Shown here in pieces: positions 19,307 through 30,919 of a stretch of DNA of 62,082 nucleotides. Every line of letters begins with the position of its first letter. Within the stretch, counting starts at the first letter, position 1. This DNA is from Fulvimarina sp. (GTDB taxonomy: Bacteria > Pseudomonadota > Alphaproteobacteria > Rhizobiales > Rhizobiaceae). The stretch is from the NCBI GenBank assembly GCA_002700095.1, contig PACL01000068.1, positions 1 to 62,082 of the forward strand, read 5' to 3'. The notes beneath the pieces were generated by a model that was not told the DNA's origin, did not search any database, and was given only the letters and a program-made list of their open reading frames with translations. The translations under genes and the position numbers were made by a program.

Positions 19307-20341
19307 TTAGTACTGGTCTTCGTAGCGCTTGGCGAGGTCGTCGATGTTCTCCGGCGGCCAGGCGGGCACTTCCATACCGAGGTGCAGGCCCATGGAGGCG
19401 AGCACTTCCTTGATCTCGTTCAGGGACTTGCGGCCGAAGTTCGGAGTGCGCAGCATCTCCGCCTCGGTCTTCTGGATGAGATCGCCGATATAGACGATGT
19501 TGTCGTTCTTCAGGCAGTTCGCCGAGCGGACCGAAAGCTCCAGCTCGTCGACCTTCTTAAGCAGCGCCGGGTTGAAGGCGAGCTCTGCGATCTGGTCGTC
19601 GGCAACCCCCGGAGCGCCCGGACGCACGTCGCGCTGGGGCTCTTCGAAGTTGACGAACACTGACAGCTGGTCCTGCAGGATGCGGGCGGCGTAAGCCACT
19701 GCATCCTCACCGGAGATCGAGCCGTCGGTCTCGATCGTCATGGTCAGCTTGTCCTTGTTCAGGTCCTGACCCTCGCGGGTGTTTTCGACCTTGTAGGACA
19801 CCTTCTTGACCGGCGAGAACAGCGAGTCGACCGGGATCAGCCCGATCGGCGCATCCTCGGCGCGGTTCTGGTCGGCCGGGACGTAGCCCTTGCCGGTGTT
19901 GACCGTGAACTCCATGCGGATCTCGGCGCCCTCGTCGAGAGTGCAGATCTCGTGCTCGGGGTTCAGGACCTCGATGTCGCCCACCGTCTGGATGTCGCCG
20001 GCGGTGACGACGCCCGGGCCGGACTTGCGCACGACCATGCGCTTCGGCCCCTCGCCCTGCATGGAGATGTTGATCTCCTTGACGTTCAGGACGATGTCGG
20101 TGACGTCCTCGCGGACGCCCGGGATCGACGAGAACTCGTGCAGGACGCCGTCGATCTGCACGGCCGTCACAGACGCACCGCGCAGCGACGACAGAAGAAC
20201 CCGGCGCAGCGCGTTGCCGAGGGTCAGGCCGAAACCGCGCTCGAGCGGCTCGGCGACGAGCGTTGCCCGATTGCGGGCGCCCTCGTTCTTGAAGACAATC
20301 TGGTTCGGCTTCGTCAGCTCTTGCCAGTTGCTGGAAATCAT
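19307..20341 (-). CDS. rpoA: RNA polymerase alpha subunit
   Basis: The 344-residue protein has the N-terminal dimerisation domain ([25 protein letters not shown]) and the C-terminal domain with [19 protein letters not shown] (the 265-determinant equivalent that contacts UP elements) and [20 protein letters not shown] at 20339-20341 ([12 protein letters not shown]) matches the family start; ten further in-frame upstream codons do not. It is slightly longer than the common 336-340 because of the C-terminal tail. It lies in the alpha operon between rpsK and rplQ. Confidence 0.98.
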   Translation of the reverse strand: MISSNWQELTKPNQIVFKNEGARNRATLVAEPLERGFGLTLGNALRRVLLSSLRGASVTAVQIDGVLHEFSSIPGVREDVTDIVLNVKEINISMQGEGPKRMVVRKSGPGVVTAGDIQTVGDIEVLNPEHEICTLDEGAEIRMEFTVNTGKGYVPADQNRAEDAPIGLIPVDSLFSPVKKVSYKVENTREGQDLNKDKLTMTIETDGSISGEDAVAYAARILQDQLSVFVNFEEPQRDVRPGAPGVADDQIAELAFNPALLKKVDELELSVRSANCLKNDNIVYIGDLIQKTEAEMLRTPNFGRKSLNEIKEVLASMGLHLGMEVPAWPPENIDDLAKRYEDQY

Positions 20342-20554
20342 GGGGATGCCTCTCAGTTTCCTCGCCACCATCCAATCGTGGCGATAGGTCTGATACCGGT
20401 CGATCGGATGCGTCGGACGCCAGCCGTCTCCGGAAACTCGAACAGCGGAGCGCCATGCGCCCCGCCTTGATGGCCGCCGGGGCGGCCCAGTCTCATCGGC
20501 GCGTCCACGCCGGTATCGGGCGTGCCCCTGAGGGCCCGCCCGGATCGCTTCGCG

Positions 20555-20944
20555 TCAGACGCGGCGCTTCTTGCGCGGCCGCACGCCGTTGTGCGGGATC
20601 GGCGTCACGTCGCGGATCGAGGTGATGGTGAAGCCCGACGACTGCAGGGCGCGCAGCGCCGACTCACGTCCCGAACCCGGGCCGCAGACCTCGACCTCGA
20701 GGGTGCGCATGCCGTGCTCCTGCGCCTTCTTGGCGCAATCCTCGGCGGCGATCTGCGCGGCGAAGGGGGTCGACTTGCGCGATCCCTTGAAGCCCTGCGC
20801 GCCGGCCGAGGACCAGGCGATGGTGTTGCCCTGGGCGTCGGTGATGGTGATCAGCGTGTTGTTGAAGGTCGAGTTGACGTGCGCCACGCCCGACGAAATG
20901 TTCTTGCGCTCGCGACGACGAACGCGCTGGATTTCCTTGGCCAT
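20555..20944 (-). CDS. rpsK: Ribosomal protein S11
   Basis: The 129-residue protein has [33 protein letters not shown] and the terminal [16 protein letters not shown], all invariant in S11, which sits on the 30S platform. The spacer from rpsM (198 bp) is unusually long and holds a tandem palindromic repeat. Confidence 0.98.
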   Translation of the reverse strand: MAKEIQRVRRRERKNISSGVAHVNSTFNNTLITITDAQGNTIAWSSAGAQGFKGSRKSTPFAAQIAAEDCAKKAQEHGMRTLEVEVCGPGSGRESALRALQSSGFTITSIRDVTPIPHNGVRPRKKRRV

Positions 20945-20996
20945 TCAAATTTCCTGTTCGATCTCGACACCGCCGTAGTTCCAGCGGCTCCACCTG

Positions 20997-21039
20997 CGGC
21001 GCAATGCGCCATCTGCCTCCGGCGCATTGCGCCATCTGC
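20997..21039. repeat. Two tandem 20-bp palindromic repeats between rpsM and rpsK
   Basis: CGGCGCAATGCGCCATCTGC (20997-21016) recurs at 21020-21039 with one mismatch. Each copy contains the dyad GGCGCA-TGCGCC around one central base. In the transcript each would form a small hairpin. The spacing is 23 bp, about two helical turns. Confidence 0.7.
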
Positions 21040-21142
21040 TCTAAACCGGGACCGGCGCCGGCAATCGCCGGGCGCGCCACGTCCCCTCATCCGCACGAAA
21101 ACGGGCGCGCGGCGATTGGCCGGGCGCCCGATCCGATGATGC

Positions 21143-21511
21143 TTACTTCTTCTTGCCAGCGATCGCCTTGGCCGGACCCTTGCGGGTGCGGGCGTTGGTG
21201 TGGGTCCGCTGACCACGCACCGGCAGGCCGCGACGATGGCGCAGGCCGCGGTAGCAGCCGAGGTCCATCAGCCGCTTGATGTTCATCGCCGTCTCGCGGC
21301 GCAGATCGCCCTCGACGTGATAGTCGCGGTCGATGATCTCGCGGATCGACAGGATCTCGGAGTCGCTGAGCTCGTTCACGCGGCGCTCTTCGCCGATGTT
21401 CGCCTTGGTCATGATCTGACGGGCGAATGCCGGGCCGATGCCGTGGATGTACTGCAGCGCGATGATCATGCGCTTGCCGGATGGGATGTTGACGCCAGCG
21501 ATACGGGCCAC
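21143..21511 (-). CDS. rpsM: Ribosomal protein S13
   Basis: The 122-residue protein begins [15 protein letters not shown], with [10 protein letters not shown], the helix-hairpin-helix region and the terminal [22 protein letters not shown]13 sits at the 30S head and contacts the P-site tRNA. It is the first gene of the alpha operon here. Upstream, where adk and secY are normally found, there is instead a strong promoter and then the YqeY gene. Confidence 0.98.
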   Translation of the reverse strand: MARIAGVNIPSGKRMIIALQYIHGIGPAFARQIMTKANIGEERRVNELSDSEILSIREIIDRDYHVEGDLRRETAMNIKRLMDLGCYRGLRHRRGLPVRGQRTHTNARTRKGPAKAIAGKKK

Positions 21512-21662
21512 GTCGCTTCTCCTAAAATGTCAGGCAGGCTGAGAGCCTGCTCGGTCCTTGGGCGATCGGCCCGTTTGTTCACGCGGGAGCGGTATGGCCG
21601 CAAACGGCCGGTCGGAACTCGATTCGAGCCCCGTGCCAGCCGCAGTCATCGCGAATGCGGTG

Positions 21663-21691
21663 GCTATAGGCACTTGCGCCGGGCAAGTCAA
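21663..21691 (-). promoter_or_regulatory. Sigma-70 type promoter of the alpha operon
   Basis: On the minus strand TTGACT (21686-21691) and TATAGC (21663-21668) are separated by exactly 17 bp. This is a near-consensus housekeeping promoter about 150 bp upstream of the rpsM start, leaving a leader of roughly 145 nt. It gives rpsM-rpsK-rpoA-rplQ its own transcription start. Confidence 0.75.
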
Positions 21692-21760
21692 CCGTTCGGG
21701 CGGCCCGCGCAAGGCGCGCCTGCCATTGCGGCGGGCGGCATCCGCCGGCAGCGCGCGGCC

Positions 21761-22210
21761 TCAGCGCAACAGGCCTTTGACCACCGTCGAGGCCTTGCCG
21801 AAATCCATCTTGCCGTCATAGCGCTGCTTGAGCTTGTTCATGCAGCGGCCGACGTCGCGCAGGCCCTTCGATTCGGTCTCCTCGACCGCCTCGCGGCAGG
21901 CCCGCTCGATCTCGCCGCTGTCCAGCTGGGCGGGCAGGAACTCGCGAATGACGGCGATTTCCTCGCGCTCCTCTTCGGCCAGTTCCAGCCGGCCGTTATC
22001 TTCGTATTCGCGGGCCGATTCCTCGCGCTGGCGGATCATCTTCAACAGGATCTGCAGCACTTCCTCTTCGCCCACCGGATCGCGCCCGGCGCTGCGACAG
22101 GCGACGTCCCGATCCTTGATCGCGGCGTTGATGAGCCGCAGCGTGCTGATGCGGCGCTTGTCCTGTTGTTTGACTGCGGCGTTGAGAGCGTCGGAGAGAT
22201 GCTCGCGCAT
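21761..22210 (-). CDS. GatB/YqeY domain protein
   Basis: The 149-residue protein has the YqeY architecture: MREHLSDALNAAVKQQDKRR, the long helical LIKQREES-like segment (KMIRQREESAREY), EEEREEIAVIREFLPAQL and a C-terminal three-helix domain ending DFGKASTVVKGLL. The YqeY domain resembles the tail of the GatB amidotransferase subunit and is thought to bind tRNA; its cellular role is unsettled. It is divergent from carA, the usual rhizobial arrangement, but there dnaG normally follows it and here rpsM does. Confidence 0.92.
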   Translation of the reverse strand: MREHLSDALNAAVKQQDKRRISTLRLINAAIKDRDVACRSAGRDPVGEEEVLQILLKMIRQREESAREYEDNGRLELAEEEREEIAVIREFLPAQLDSGEIERACREAVEETESKGLRDVGRCMNKLKQRYDGKMDFGKASTVVKGLLR

Positions 22211-22816
22211 GGGTGTCTGACTTTCGAGTTCGACTGACTGTGCGCCGCACCGTAGTGCCGGCGTTGCCTGATGGAGCGAATTTGGCATTCGATGTCCCGG
22301 AGCGAAATCCGCCGGACCGAATGTCAAAATCGAGACTTCACCAGAAGCGTTACCTGAGAACCGTCACCTTGGAACCGTTATCTGACCCGGGGCCCTTCGA
22401 AATGTCACAATGCGGCGAGCACGCGGGCAACCGGCCGCCGATGTCATGATCGGATCTTGAAGTCCAATACCTGTTGATGGCCGACGTAAAGCCGAATCGC
22501 GGCTGCCGCGATGCCACCTGGGGAGAGAACGGAAAGATGTCGCCTGTTTGCATCGCGTCTTTGCATCGGGTCGACGCATCTGGCCTGCCGGATCTCGTCC
22601 GGCGCCACGATGCTCTTGCCCGTCGGCGCTGGCTGGATGTAGAGACGTCCCGAAGTTTGCGCAAGATGCCTTGCCTCCACCTGACGCAGCCCTGATATGT
22701 GGCGTCGGGGTAGCAGGCTGCGGCCATGCGGCCCATCTGCGCGACGAGAAAAGCGCCAGGAAGACGACGGCGCACGACGTTGCATCGACACTGAATCGAC
22801 ATTGAAAGGAACGACG
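22211..22816. other. YqeY-carA divergent region with a possible decayed gene
   Basis: This 606-bp gap must contain the carA promoter; an SD (GAAAGGA) lies at 22804-22810. On the minus strand between about 22443 and 22640 a frame reads RLYIQPAPTGKSIVAPDEIR with codon choice like real genes, and continues to a stop at 22444, but it has no convincing start and the reading quality appears to switch frames further upstream. It may be a frameshifted remnant of a small gene. No RNA motif was recognised. Confidence 0.3.
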
Positions 22817-24004
22817 ATGGCCGGCCAAGCCTGGACTGAGCGCGAAACCACGGCGGTCCTCGTTCTTTCGGACGGGACCGTGATCGAGGGCTTCGGTGTG
22901 GGCGCCGAGGGCGCCATCGAGGGCGAGGTCTGCTTCAACACCGCCCTCACCGGCTATCAGGAGATCCTCACCGATCCCTCCTATGCCCGCCAGATCGTCA
23001 CCTTCACCTTTCCCCATATCGGCAATGTCGGCGCCAATGACGACGACCACGAGGACCTGACGCCGGCCAATTCCTGCGGCGCCGTCGGGGCGATCTTTCG
23101 CGCCGACGTGACCGCCCCGTCGAACTACCGCTCCGCCGGTGCGCTCGACGCCTGGCTGAAGGCGCGCGGCGTGATCGGCCTGACCGGTATCGACACCAGG
23201 GCCCTCACCGCCTTGATCCGCGACAAGGGCATGCAGAACGCCGTCATCGCTCACTCCGCCACCGGCAGCTTCGACATCGAGGCGCTGAAGGCGCGGGCGA
23301 AGGCCTGGCCCGGCCTCGTCGGGCTGGACCTCGCCAAGGACGTCGCCGTCGCCCGGAACGCGGTCTGGAAGGAGACGCCCTGGATCTGGGATGCCGGCTA
23401 CGCCGAGATGGCCGAGCCCAAGTACAAGATCGTCGCCGTCGACTACGGCACCAAGCGCAACATCCTGCGGCTGATGGCGGGGCTCGGCGCCGAGGGAATC
23501 GTGATGCCGCCGACGGTGAGCGCCGAGGAGATCCTCGCCCACGAGCCCGATGGCGTCTTCCTCTCCAACGGCCCCGGCGATCCGGCGGCGACCGGCGAAT
23601 ATGCGGTGCCGATGATCCGCGAGCTGGTCGACAAGGACGTGCCGGTCTTCGGCATCTGCCTCGGCCACCAGATGCTGGCGCTGGCGCTGGGCGCCAGGAC
23701 CGAGAAGATGCACCAGGGCCATCACGGCGCCAATCATCCGGTCAAGGACTTCACCACTGGCAAGGTCGAGATCGTCTCGATGAACCACGGCTTTGCAGTG
23801 GCCGCCGACAGCTTGCCCGACGGCGTCGAGGAAACACACCGCTCGCTCTTCGACGGAACGAACTGCGGCCTGAAGGTCGCCGGCAAGCCGGTGTTCTCGG
23901 TCCAGCATCATCCGGAGGCCTCGCCCGGCCCGCAGGACAGCCACTATCTGTTCCAGCGCTTCTTCGACCTGATCGAGGCGACGCGGGCGAAGAAGGCCGC
24001 CTGA
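22817..24004 (+). CDS. carA: Carbamoyl-phosphate synthase, small (glutaminase) subunit
   Basis: The 395-residue protein has the CarA-specific N-terminal domain ([21 protein letters not shown]) and a class I glutamine amidotransferase domain with the nucleophile C281 (FGICLGHQ) and H365/E367 (HHPEAS). It hydrolyses glutamine and passes ammonia to CarB for carbamoyl phosphate, used for pyrimidines and arginine. ATG at 22817 follows a good SD and gives the normal length. A strong terminator follows, so carB is transcribed separately. Confidence 0.97.
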   Translation: MAGQAWTERETTAVLVLSDGTVIEGFGVGAEGAIEGEVCFNTALTGYQEILTDPSYARQIVTFTFPHIGNVGANDDDHEDLTPANSCGAVGAIFRADVTAPSNYRSAGALDAWLKARGVIGLTGIDTRALTALIRDKGMQNAVIAHSATGSFDIEALKARAKAWPGLVGLDLAKDVAVARNAVWKETPWIWDAGYAEMAEPKYKIVAVDYGTKRNILRLMAGLGAEGIVMPPTVSAEEILAHEPDGVFLSNGPGDPAATGEYAVPMIRELVDKDVPVFGICLGHQMLALALGARTEKMHQGHHGANHPVKDFTTGKVEIVSMNHGFAVAADSLPDGVEETHRSLFDGTNCGLKVAGKPVFSVQHHPEASPGPQDSHYLFQRFFDLIEATRAKKAA

Positions 24005-24073
24005 CGGCGCCGCACCGGCTGCCCCGAGCCTCTCGCGCCGGACGCATCGGCGATCATCGTTGGAAAATACAAA

Positions 24074-24110
24074 ACCGGCGTCGGGGAGGCATCCCCGGCG
24101 CCGGTTCTTT
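24074..24110 (+). terminator. Rho-independent terminator of carA
   Basis: ACCGGCG-T-CGGGGA, loop GGCA, TCCCCG-G-CGCCGGT (24074-24105), then TCTTTCGT. A 13-bp stem with one mismatch, 70 bp after the carA stop. Confidence 0.85.
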
Positions 24111-24152
24111 CGTGTCGAGACTTCGCTCGCAAAGGCCTTGCGGCCCGGTCCG

Positions 24153-24290
24153 TCAGGCCCGCCTGAACAGCCTCATCGCCCTCTTGAAGAACGACTTCAC
24201 CCCGCAGCTGAACGTCGCATGACGATGCAGATCGTCCCGGCCGCGGTCGCCGCCGTAAGAGGAGCGGCCAATCAGAATATCCGCCAACAT
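24153..24290 (-). CDS. Possible small basic protein, 45 residues, unknown function
   Basis: ATG at 24288-24290, preceded by AAAGGG at good spacing, opens a 45-codon frame (MLADILIGRSSYGGDRGRDD...) ending in a basic amphipathic tail (KSFFKRAMRLFRRA). I recognise no family. In its favour are the ribosome-binding site and a coherent composition; against it are its shortness and the absence of a clear promoter. The tail looks like a membrane-surface helix. Confidence 0.4.
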   Translation of the reverse strand: MLADILIGRSSYGGDRGRDDLHRHATFSCGVKSFFKRAMRLFRRA

Positions 24291-24386
24291 GGCGCTCACC
24301 CTTTCCCTAGTGTGTCATTACCGGATGACGCTACGGGACAAAACTTGTCCGAGCATGAATCCGATTTGCGCTACGATTGAAATATG

Positions 24387-24456
24387 CGCACCATGTGCGG
24401 CAACGTCAATCGACGAATGCGCACTCTGTGCATCACAAGAACGTGCACCATGTGCA
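24387..24456. promoter_or_regulatory. Three GCAC-N3-GTGC palindromes, candidate operator cluster
   Basis: CGCAC-CAT-GTGCG (24387-24399), GCAC-TCT-GTGC (24421-24431) and TGCAC-CAT-GTGCA (24444-24456) share one dyad consensus. Centres are 33 and 24 bp apart. The cluster lies between the divergent small ORF (starting at 24290) and the XRE gene. A dimeric repressor or activator binding all three is the natural reading. I do not know a factor with this site. Confidence 0.5.
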
Positions 24457-24712
24457 TTTCCGGATGCGCCCGCCGCTTCGCTTCAGCTATACCGTCCGCT
24501 GCCCCGAACCGACGACATGCCGATGACGCCCCCATCACCATGCGATGACGGATGTCGCGCCAAAGCCTTGCGCAGAGCCACTTCGGCGGGTTCCGGCGCG
24601 GCCTTGGGTCGCGAGCCCGCGACCGGCGGCGGCGGCGGCCCGCGCTGCTCGCCGCGCCGGCGATCTCTTCCGGCGGTCGCATCCATGCCGATGTTGGATG
24701 GTTCACTGGGCG

Positions 24713-24732
24713 GTAACGCAAATGTTTGTAAC
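24713..24732 (+). promoter_or_regulatory. Direct repeat GTAAC-N10-GTAAC upstream of the XRE gene
   Basis: GTAAC occurs at 24713-24717 and 24728-24732, 32 bp before the XRE start codon. It could be an operator for that regulator. This is short and may be chance. Confidence 0.25.
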
Positions 24733-24763
24733 CGACGCCCCCGAGTAACCGAGTTGGACACCC

Positions 24764-24994
24764 ATGACACCCGAAGCCTTCAAGAGCTGGCGCAAGGCCC
24801 TCGGCCTCAAGCAGAAGGACGCGGCCGACAAGCTCGGCCTGAAGAAGCGCGTCATCCAGTACTACGAAAAGGGCCATCGCGACGGGAAGGCCGTCGAGAT
24901 CCCGAAGAACGTCGAGCTGGCCTGCCTGGCATTAGCGCTGGGATACGAGGAATACGACGCTTCCCTCGTGAAGAAGAGCGACGAAGCTTCCTGA
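24764..24994 (+). CDS. Small XRE-family helix-turn-helix regulator
   Basis: The 76-residue protein is little more than one HTH domain: FKSWRKALGLKQKDAADKLGLKKRVIQYYEKG, the standard five-helix Cro/CI fold (helices 2 and 3 at about residues 16-36), followed by a short helix and acidic tail. No ligand or oligomerisation domain is present. It lies between carA and carB, a place where rhizobial genomes commonly carry small genes. The start ATG has no obvious SD. It may autoregulate through the repeats upstream; that is inference. Confidence 0.8.
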   Translation: MTPEAFKSWRKALGLKQKDAADKLGLKKRVIQYYEKGHRDGKAVEIPKNVELACLALALGYEEYDASLVKKSDEAS

Positions 24995-25301
24995 CCATCG
25001 GCGCCCCGGCTCAGGCATACGGCCCGTCGCTCCGCTGATGGGCCCCGCGGGTCCGCCCGCCCGCTCCCATGCGCCTGAACCGGCGCCAGTCCACCGGGGC
25101 GGCACGGCGACGGGCCAAGCTTCGAAGTCCGGCTCGGGCCATCGGCCGGCAAGCCTCCACCGGAATCGTCCCTTCGCCCCTTTCGCCCGGCGTCGGCCTT
25201 CCCTATAAGCCGGCCTCAGCCTCATCATTCGACGCCGACCTGGCCGCTCCGCGCGGCCGGGATTGTCGCGCGCGAAAAAGACAAATCGGACGAGCCGCAC
25301 C

Positions 25302-28796
<3,495 letters not shown>

Positions 28797-28801
28797 CTGT
28801 G

Positions 28802-28828
28802 TCGGCGCCCGTAAAGCGGGCGCCGACG
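28802..28828 (+). terminator. Strong hairpin after carB, no T-tract
   Basis: GTCGGCGCCC and GGGCGCCGAC flank a short loop (28802-28828), six bases after the carB stop. The stem is perfect but no run of T follows, so it may be a weak terminator or an mRNA 3'-end stabiliser. Confidence 0.55.
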
Positions 28829-28935
28829 CCACGTCCAGCCAGTCTGATGGTGCTGCTGGTCCGGAGCGGAAACGCCGTTCTGGGCCGGTTTCTTATTGTG
28901 TCGCGGCAAGGTCCCCGGCACAGTGTGTGTAGACC

Positions 28936-28992
28936 GACTTCGCCAGTTGCGCGAAGTCCTTGAGAGGTCGACCTCGCGTATCACGCGAGGTC
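28936..28992 (+). promoter_or_regulatory. Two-hairpin structured leader of greA
   Basis: Hairpin 1: GACTTCGC, 7-nt loop, GCGAAGTC (28936-28958). Hairpin 2: GACCTCGCG, loop TATCA, CGCGAGGTC (28970-28992), ending 17 bp before the start codon and just before the SD (AAGGTGGAGG). The palindrome GAGGTCGACCTC (28964-28975) can form only if hairpin 2 opens, so alternative folds exist. Function is not known to me. Confidence 0.5.
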
Positions 28993-29008
28993 CGGAAAGG
29001 TGGAGGCC

Positions 29009-29482
29009 ATGGAAAAGGTCCCGATGACGAGTGGCGGTTTCGAGGCGCTGCGGGAAGAGCTGCGCCGTCGCCAGCAGGAAGAGCGCCCGAGAATCATTGC
29101 GGCGATCTCCGAGGCGCGCGCTCACGGCGACCTGTCCGAAAACGCCGAATATCACGCCGCCAAGGAGGCCCAGAGCCTCAACGAGGGGCGGATCTCCGAG
29201 CTGGAAGACCTGACGGCTCGTGCCGAGGTGATCGACCTGTCGAAGATGTCCGGCGACCGGATCAAGTTCGGCGCGACGGTCAAGCTCGTCGACGAGGACA
29301 CCGAGGAGGAGAAGCGCTACCAGATCGTCGGCGATCAGGAGGCCGACGTGAAGCAGGGCAAGATCTCGATCTCCTCGCCCATCGCCCGCGCCCTGATCGG
29401 CAAGACCGAAGGCGATACCGTCGAGGTCGCTGCCCCCGGCGGTGCCAGGTCGTACGAGATCCTCGAGGTCAGCTGGCAGTAG
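29009..29482 (+). CDS. greA: Transcription elongation factor GreA
   Basis: The 157-residue protein has the N-terminal coiled coil with the functional acidic tip ([15 protein letters not shown]) and the C-terminal FKBP-like domain ([19 protein letters not shown]). GreA enters the RNA polymerase secondary channel and stimulates cleavage of backtracked transcripts. ATG at 29009 follows AAGGTGGAGG; three upstream codons are also in frame. carB-greA adjacency is normal in Rhizobiales. Confidence 0.97.
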   Translation: MEKVPMTSGGFEALREELRRRQQEERPRIIAAISEARAHGDLSENAEYHAAKEAQSLNEGRISELEDLTARAEVIDLSKMSGDRIKFGATVKLVDEDTEEEKRYQIVGDQEADVKQGKISISSPIARALIGKTEGDTVEVAAPGGARSYEILEVSWQ

Positions 29483-29640
29483 GCGGCGACGCCGTCATTC
29501 GGGCGTGCTCTCGATGAGTTTCGATGGCGATCCAGAGAAGAGCACGTCCAACAGCTGCGGGGCGGCCATCTTCACGCGAAGAGGCGGTGCCGAACGACTC
29601 ACCTCCGTGCGACGGACAAAAGACAACGAGGTCCGGGTCC

Positions 29641-29856
29641 ATGAAGGCACATGAAATCGAGGGGCTTTTCGGCGACGGCGGCTCGCTCGACGGCATCGTC
29701 GATTGGTCCAAAGGACGCCGGATCAATCAGCCGGCGACAGCGGTCGCCGTGGAGCTGCCGCCGCGCCTGGTCGAAGCCGTCGATCGCGAGGCGGGACGGC
29801 GGGAACTGTCGCGAGAGGACGTCACACAGACGTTGATCTCGGATCATCTCGCCTGA
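29641..29856 (+). CDS. Small protein with ribbon-helix-helix-like C-terminus
   Basis: A 71-residue frame starting MKAHEIEGLFGDGG. Residues 32-71 (AVAVELPPRLVEAVDREAGRRELSREDVTQTLISDHLA) look like a CopG-type ribbon-helix-helix: a short strand then two helices. No toxin gene is adjacent, so an antitoxin role is only one possibility; a small DNA-binding regulator is another. It lies 10 bp upstream of the glycosyltransferase gene and may be co-transcribed with it. Confidence 0.55.
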   Translation: MKAHEIEGLFGDGGSLDGIVDWSKGRRINQPATAVAVELPPRLVEAVDREAGRRELSREDVTQTLISDHLA

Positions 29857-29866
29857 CCCGACCCCA

Positions 29867-30919
29867 TTGCCCGACCCGTCACACATCACCGTCGTCGCGC
29901 CGAACTTCAAGCGCCGCCTGTCCGGCGTCACCTCGACGATCGTCCAGCTCGTGCCTCTCCAGGCCCGCTCGATCCCCATCGCCACCCTCGGCCCCGGCCT
30001 GCCGGACACCTTGCCGAAATTGTCCTGGCGCGATCTGCCGAAGCTCTGGCGCCGGCCGAGGGGCCGCCCGTTCCGCATCTGGCACGCCCGGCGCAACACC
30101 GAGATGCTGGCCGGCGTCGTCCTGCGCGATATCCTGCGGATGCCGCTGAAGCTGCTCTTCACCTCCGCCGCCCAGCGCCACCACACCGGCTGGACGCGCT
30201 TCCTCATCGACCGGATGGACGCCGTCGTCGCCACCAGCGAGCGCAGCCGTTCCTATCTGAGGGTCCCCGCCCGGGTCGTCATGCACGGCATCGACCTCGA
30301 CCGCTTCTCCCCGGATGGGCCGATGCCGGCGGGCGAGCTCGCCGCGTCGCTGGAGGGGCGCCGGATCGTCGGCTGCTCCGGCCGCATCCGCCACCAGAAG
30401 GGCACCGACCTCTTCGTCGCGGCGATGATTGCCCTCCTGCCCGATCATCCGGACTGGACGGCCGTCGTCACCGGCCGCGTCACCGCCGAGAACCGGGCCT
30501 TCGCTGAGACCCTGCACCGGCAGATCGCCGAGGCCGGGCTCAAGGACCGCATCCTCCTCGTCGGCGAGGTCCACGACATCACCGCCTGGTTCCGCCGCTT
30601 CGATCTCTATGTGGCGCCGCCGCGCAACGAGGGCTTCGGCCTGACGCCGCTCGAAGCCATGGCGAGCCGAACGCCGGTCGTTGCCAGCGATGCCGGGGCC
30701 TTTGCCGAGCAGATCGTCGAGGGGGTCACCGGCCGCATCGTGCCGACCGGCAGCGCCGAAGCCCTGGCCGACGCCATCGCGCCCTATCTCGACGACGAAA
30801 GCCTGCGGAAGCGGGCCGCCGAGGCCGGCCTTGCCCATGTGCGCAGGCATTTCCCCCTCGAGCGGGAGGCGAGCGAACTCGCCGCCGTCTACGAGGCGCT
30901 CTGGTCCTCTGCCGCATAG
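29867..30919 (+). CDS. lpcC: Glycosyltransferase family 4, LpcC-type core mannosyltransferase
   Basis: The 350-residue GT4 enzyme has the beginning ITVVAPNFKRRLSGVTSTIVQLVP that I associate with rhizobial LpcC, which adds mannose to Kdo of the LPS inner core. GT-B features include the RHQKGTDLF loop and the E-x7-E motif NEGFGLTPLEAMA. The best start is TTG at 29867, as no ATG occurs before the conserved N-terminus; an upstream CTG is possible. Its 3' end overlaps the convergent GT25 gene by 31 bp. Symbol by similarity, not proven. Confidence 0.78.
   Translation: MPDPSHITVVAPNFKRRLSGVTSTIVQLVPLQARSIPIATLGPGLPDTLPKLSWRDLPKLWRRPRGRPFRIWHARRNTEMLAGVVLRDILRMPLKLLFTSAAQRHHTGWTRFLIDRMDAVVATSERSRSYLRVPARVVMHGIDLDRFSPDGPMPAGELAASLEGRRIVGCSGRIRHQKGTDLFVAAMIALLPDHPDWTAVVTGRVTAENRAFAETLHRQIAEAGLKDRILLVGEVHDITAWFRRFDLYVAPPRNEGFGLTPLEAMASRTPVVASDAGAFAEQIVEGVTGRIVPTGSAEALADAIAPYLDDESLRKRAAEAGLAHVRRHFPLEREASELAAVYEALWSSAA

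Noticed and set aside
28802..28828. Hairpin after carB as a phage attachment or IR site
   Set aside because: It is placed exactly as a transcript-end hairpin and no mobile element is nearby.
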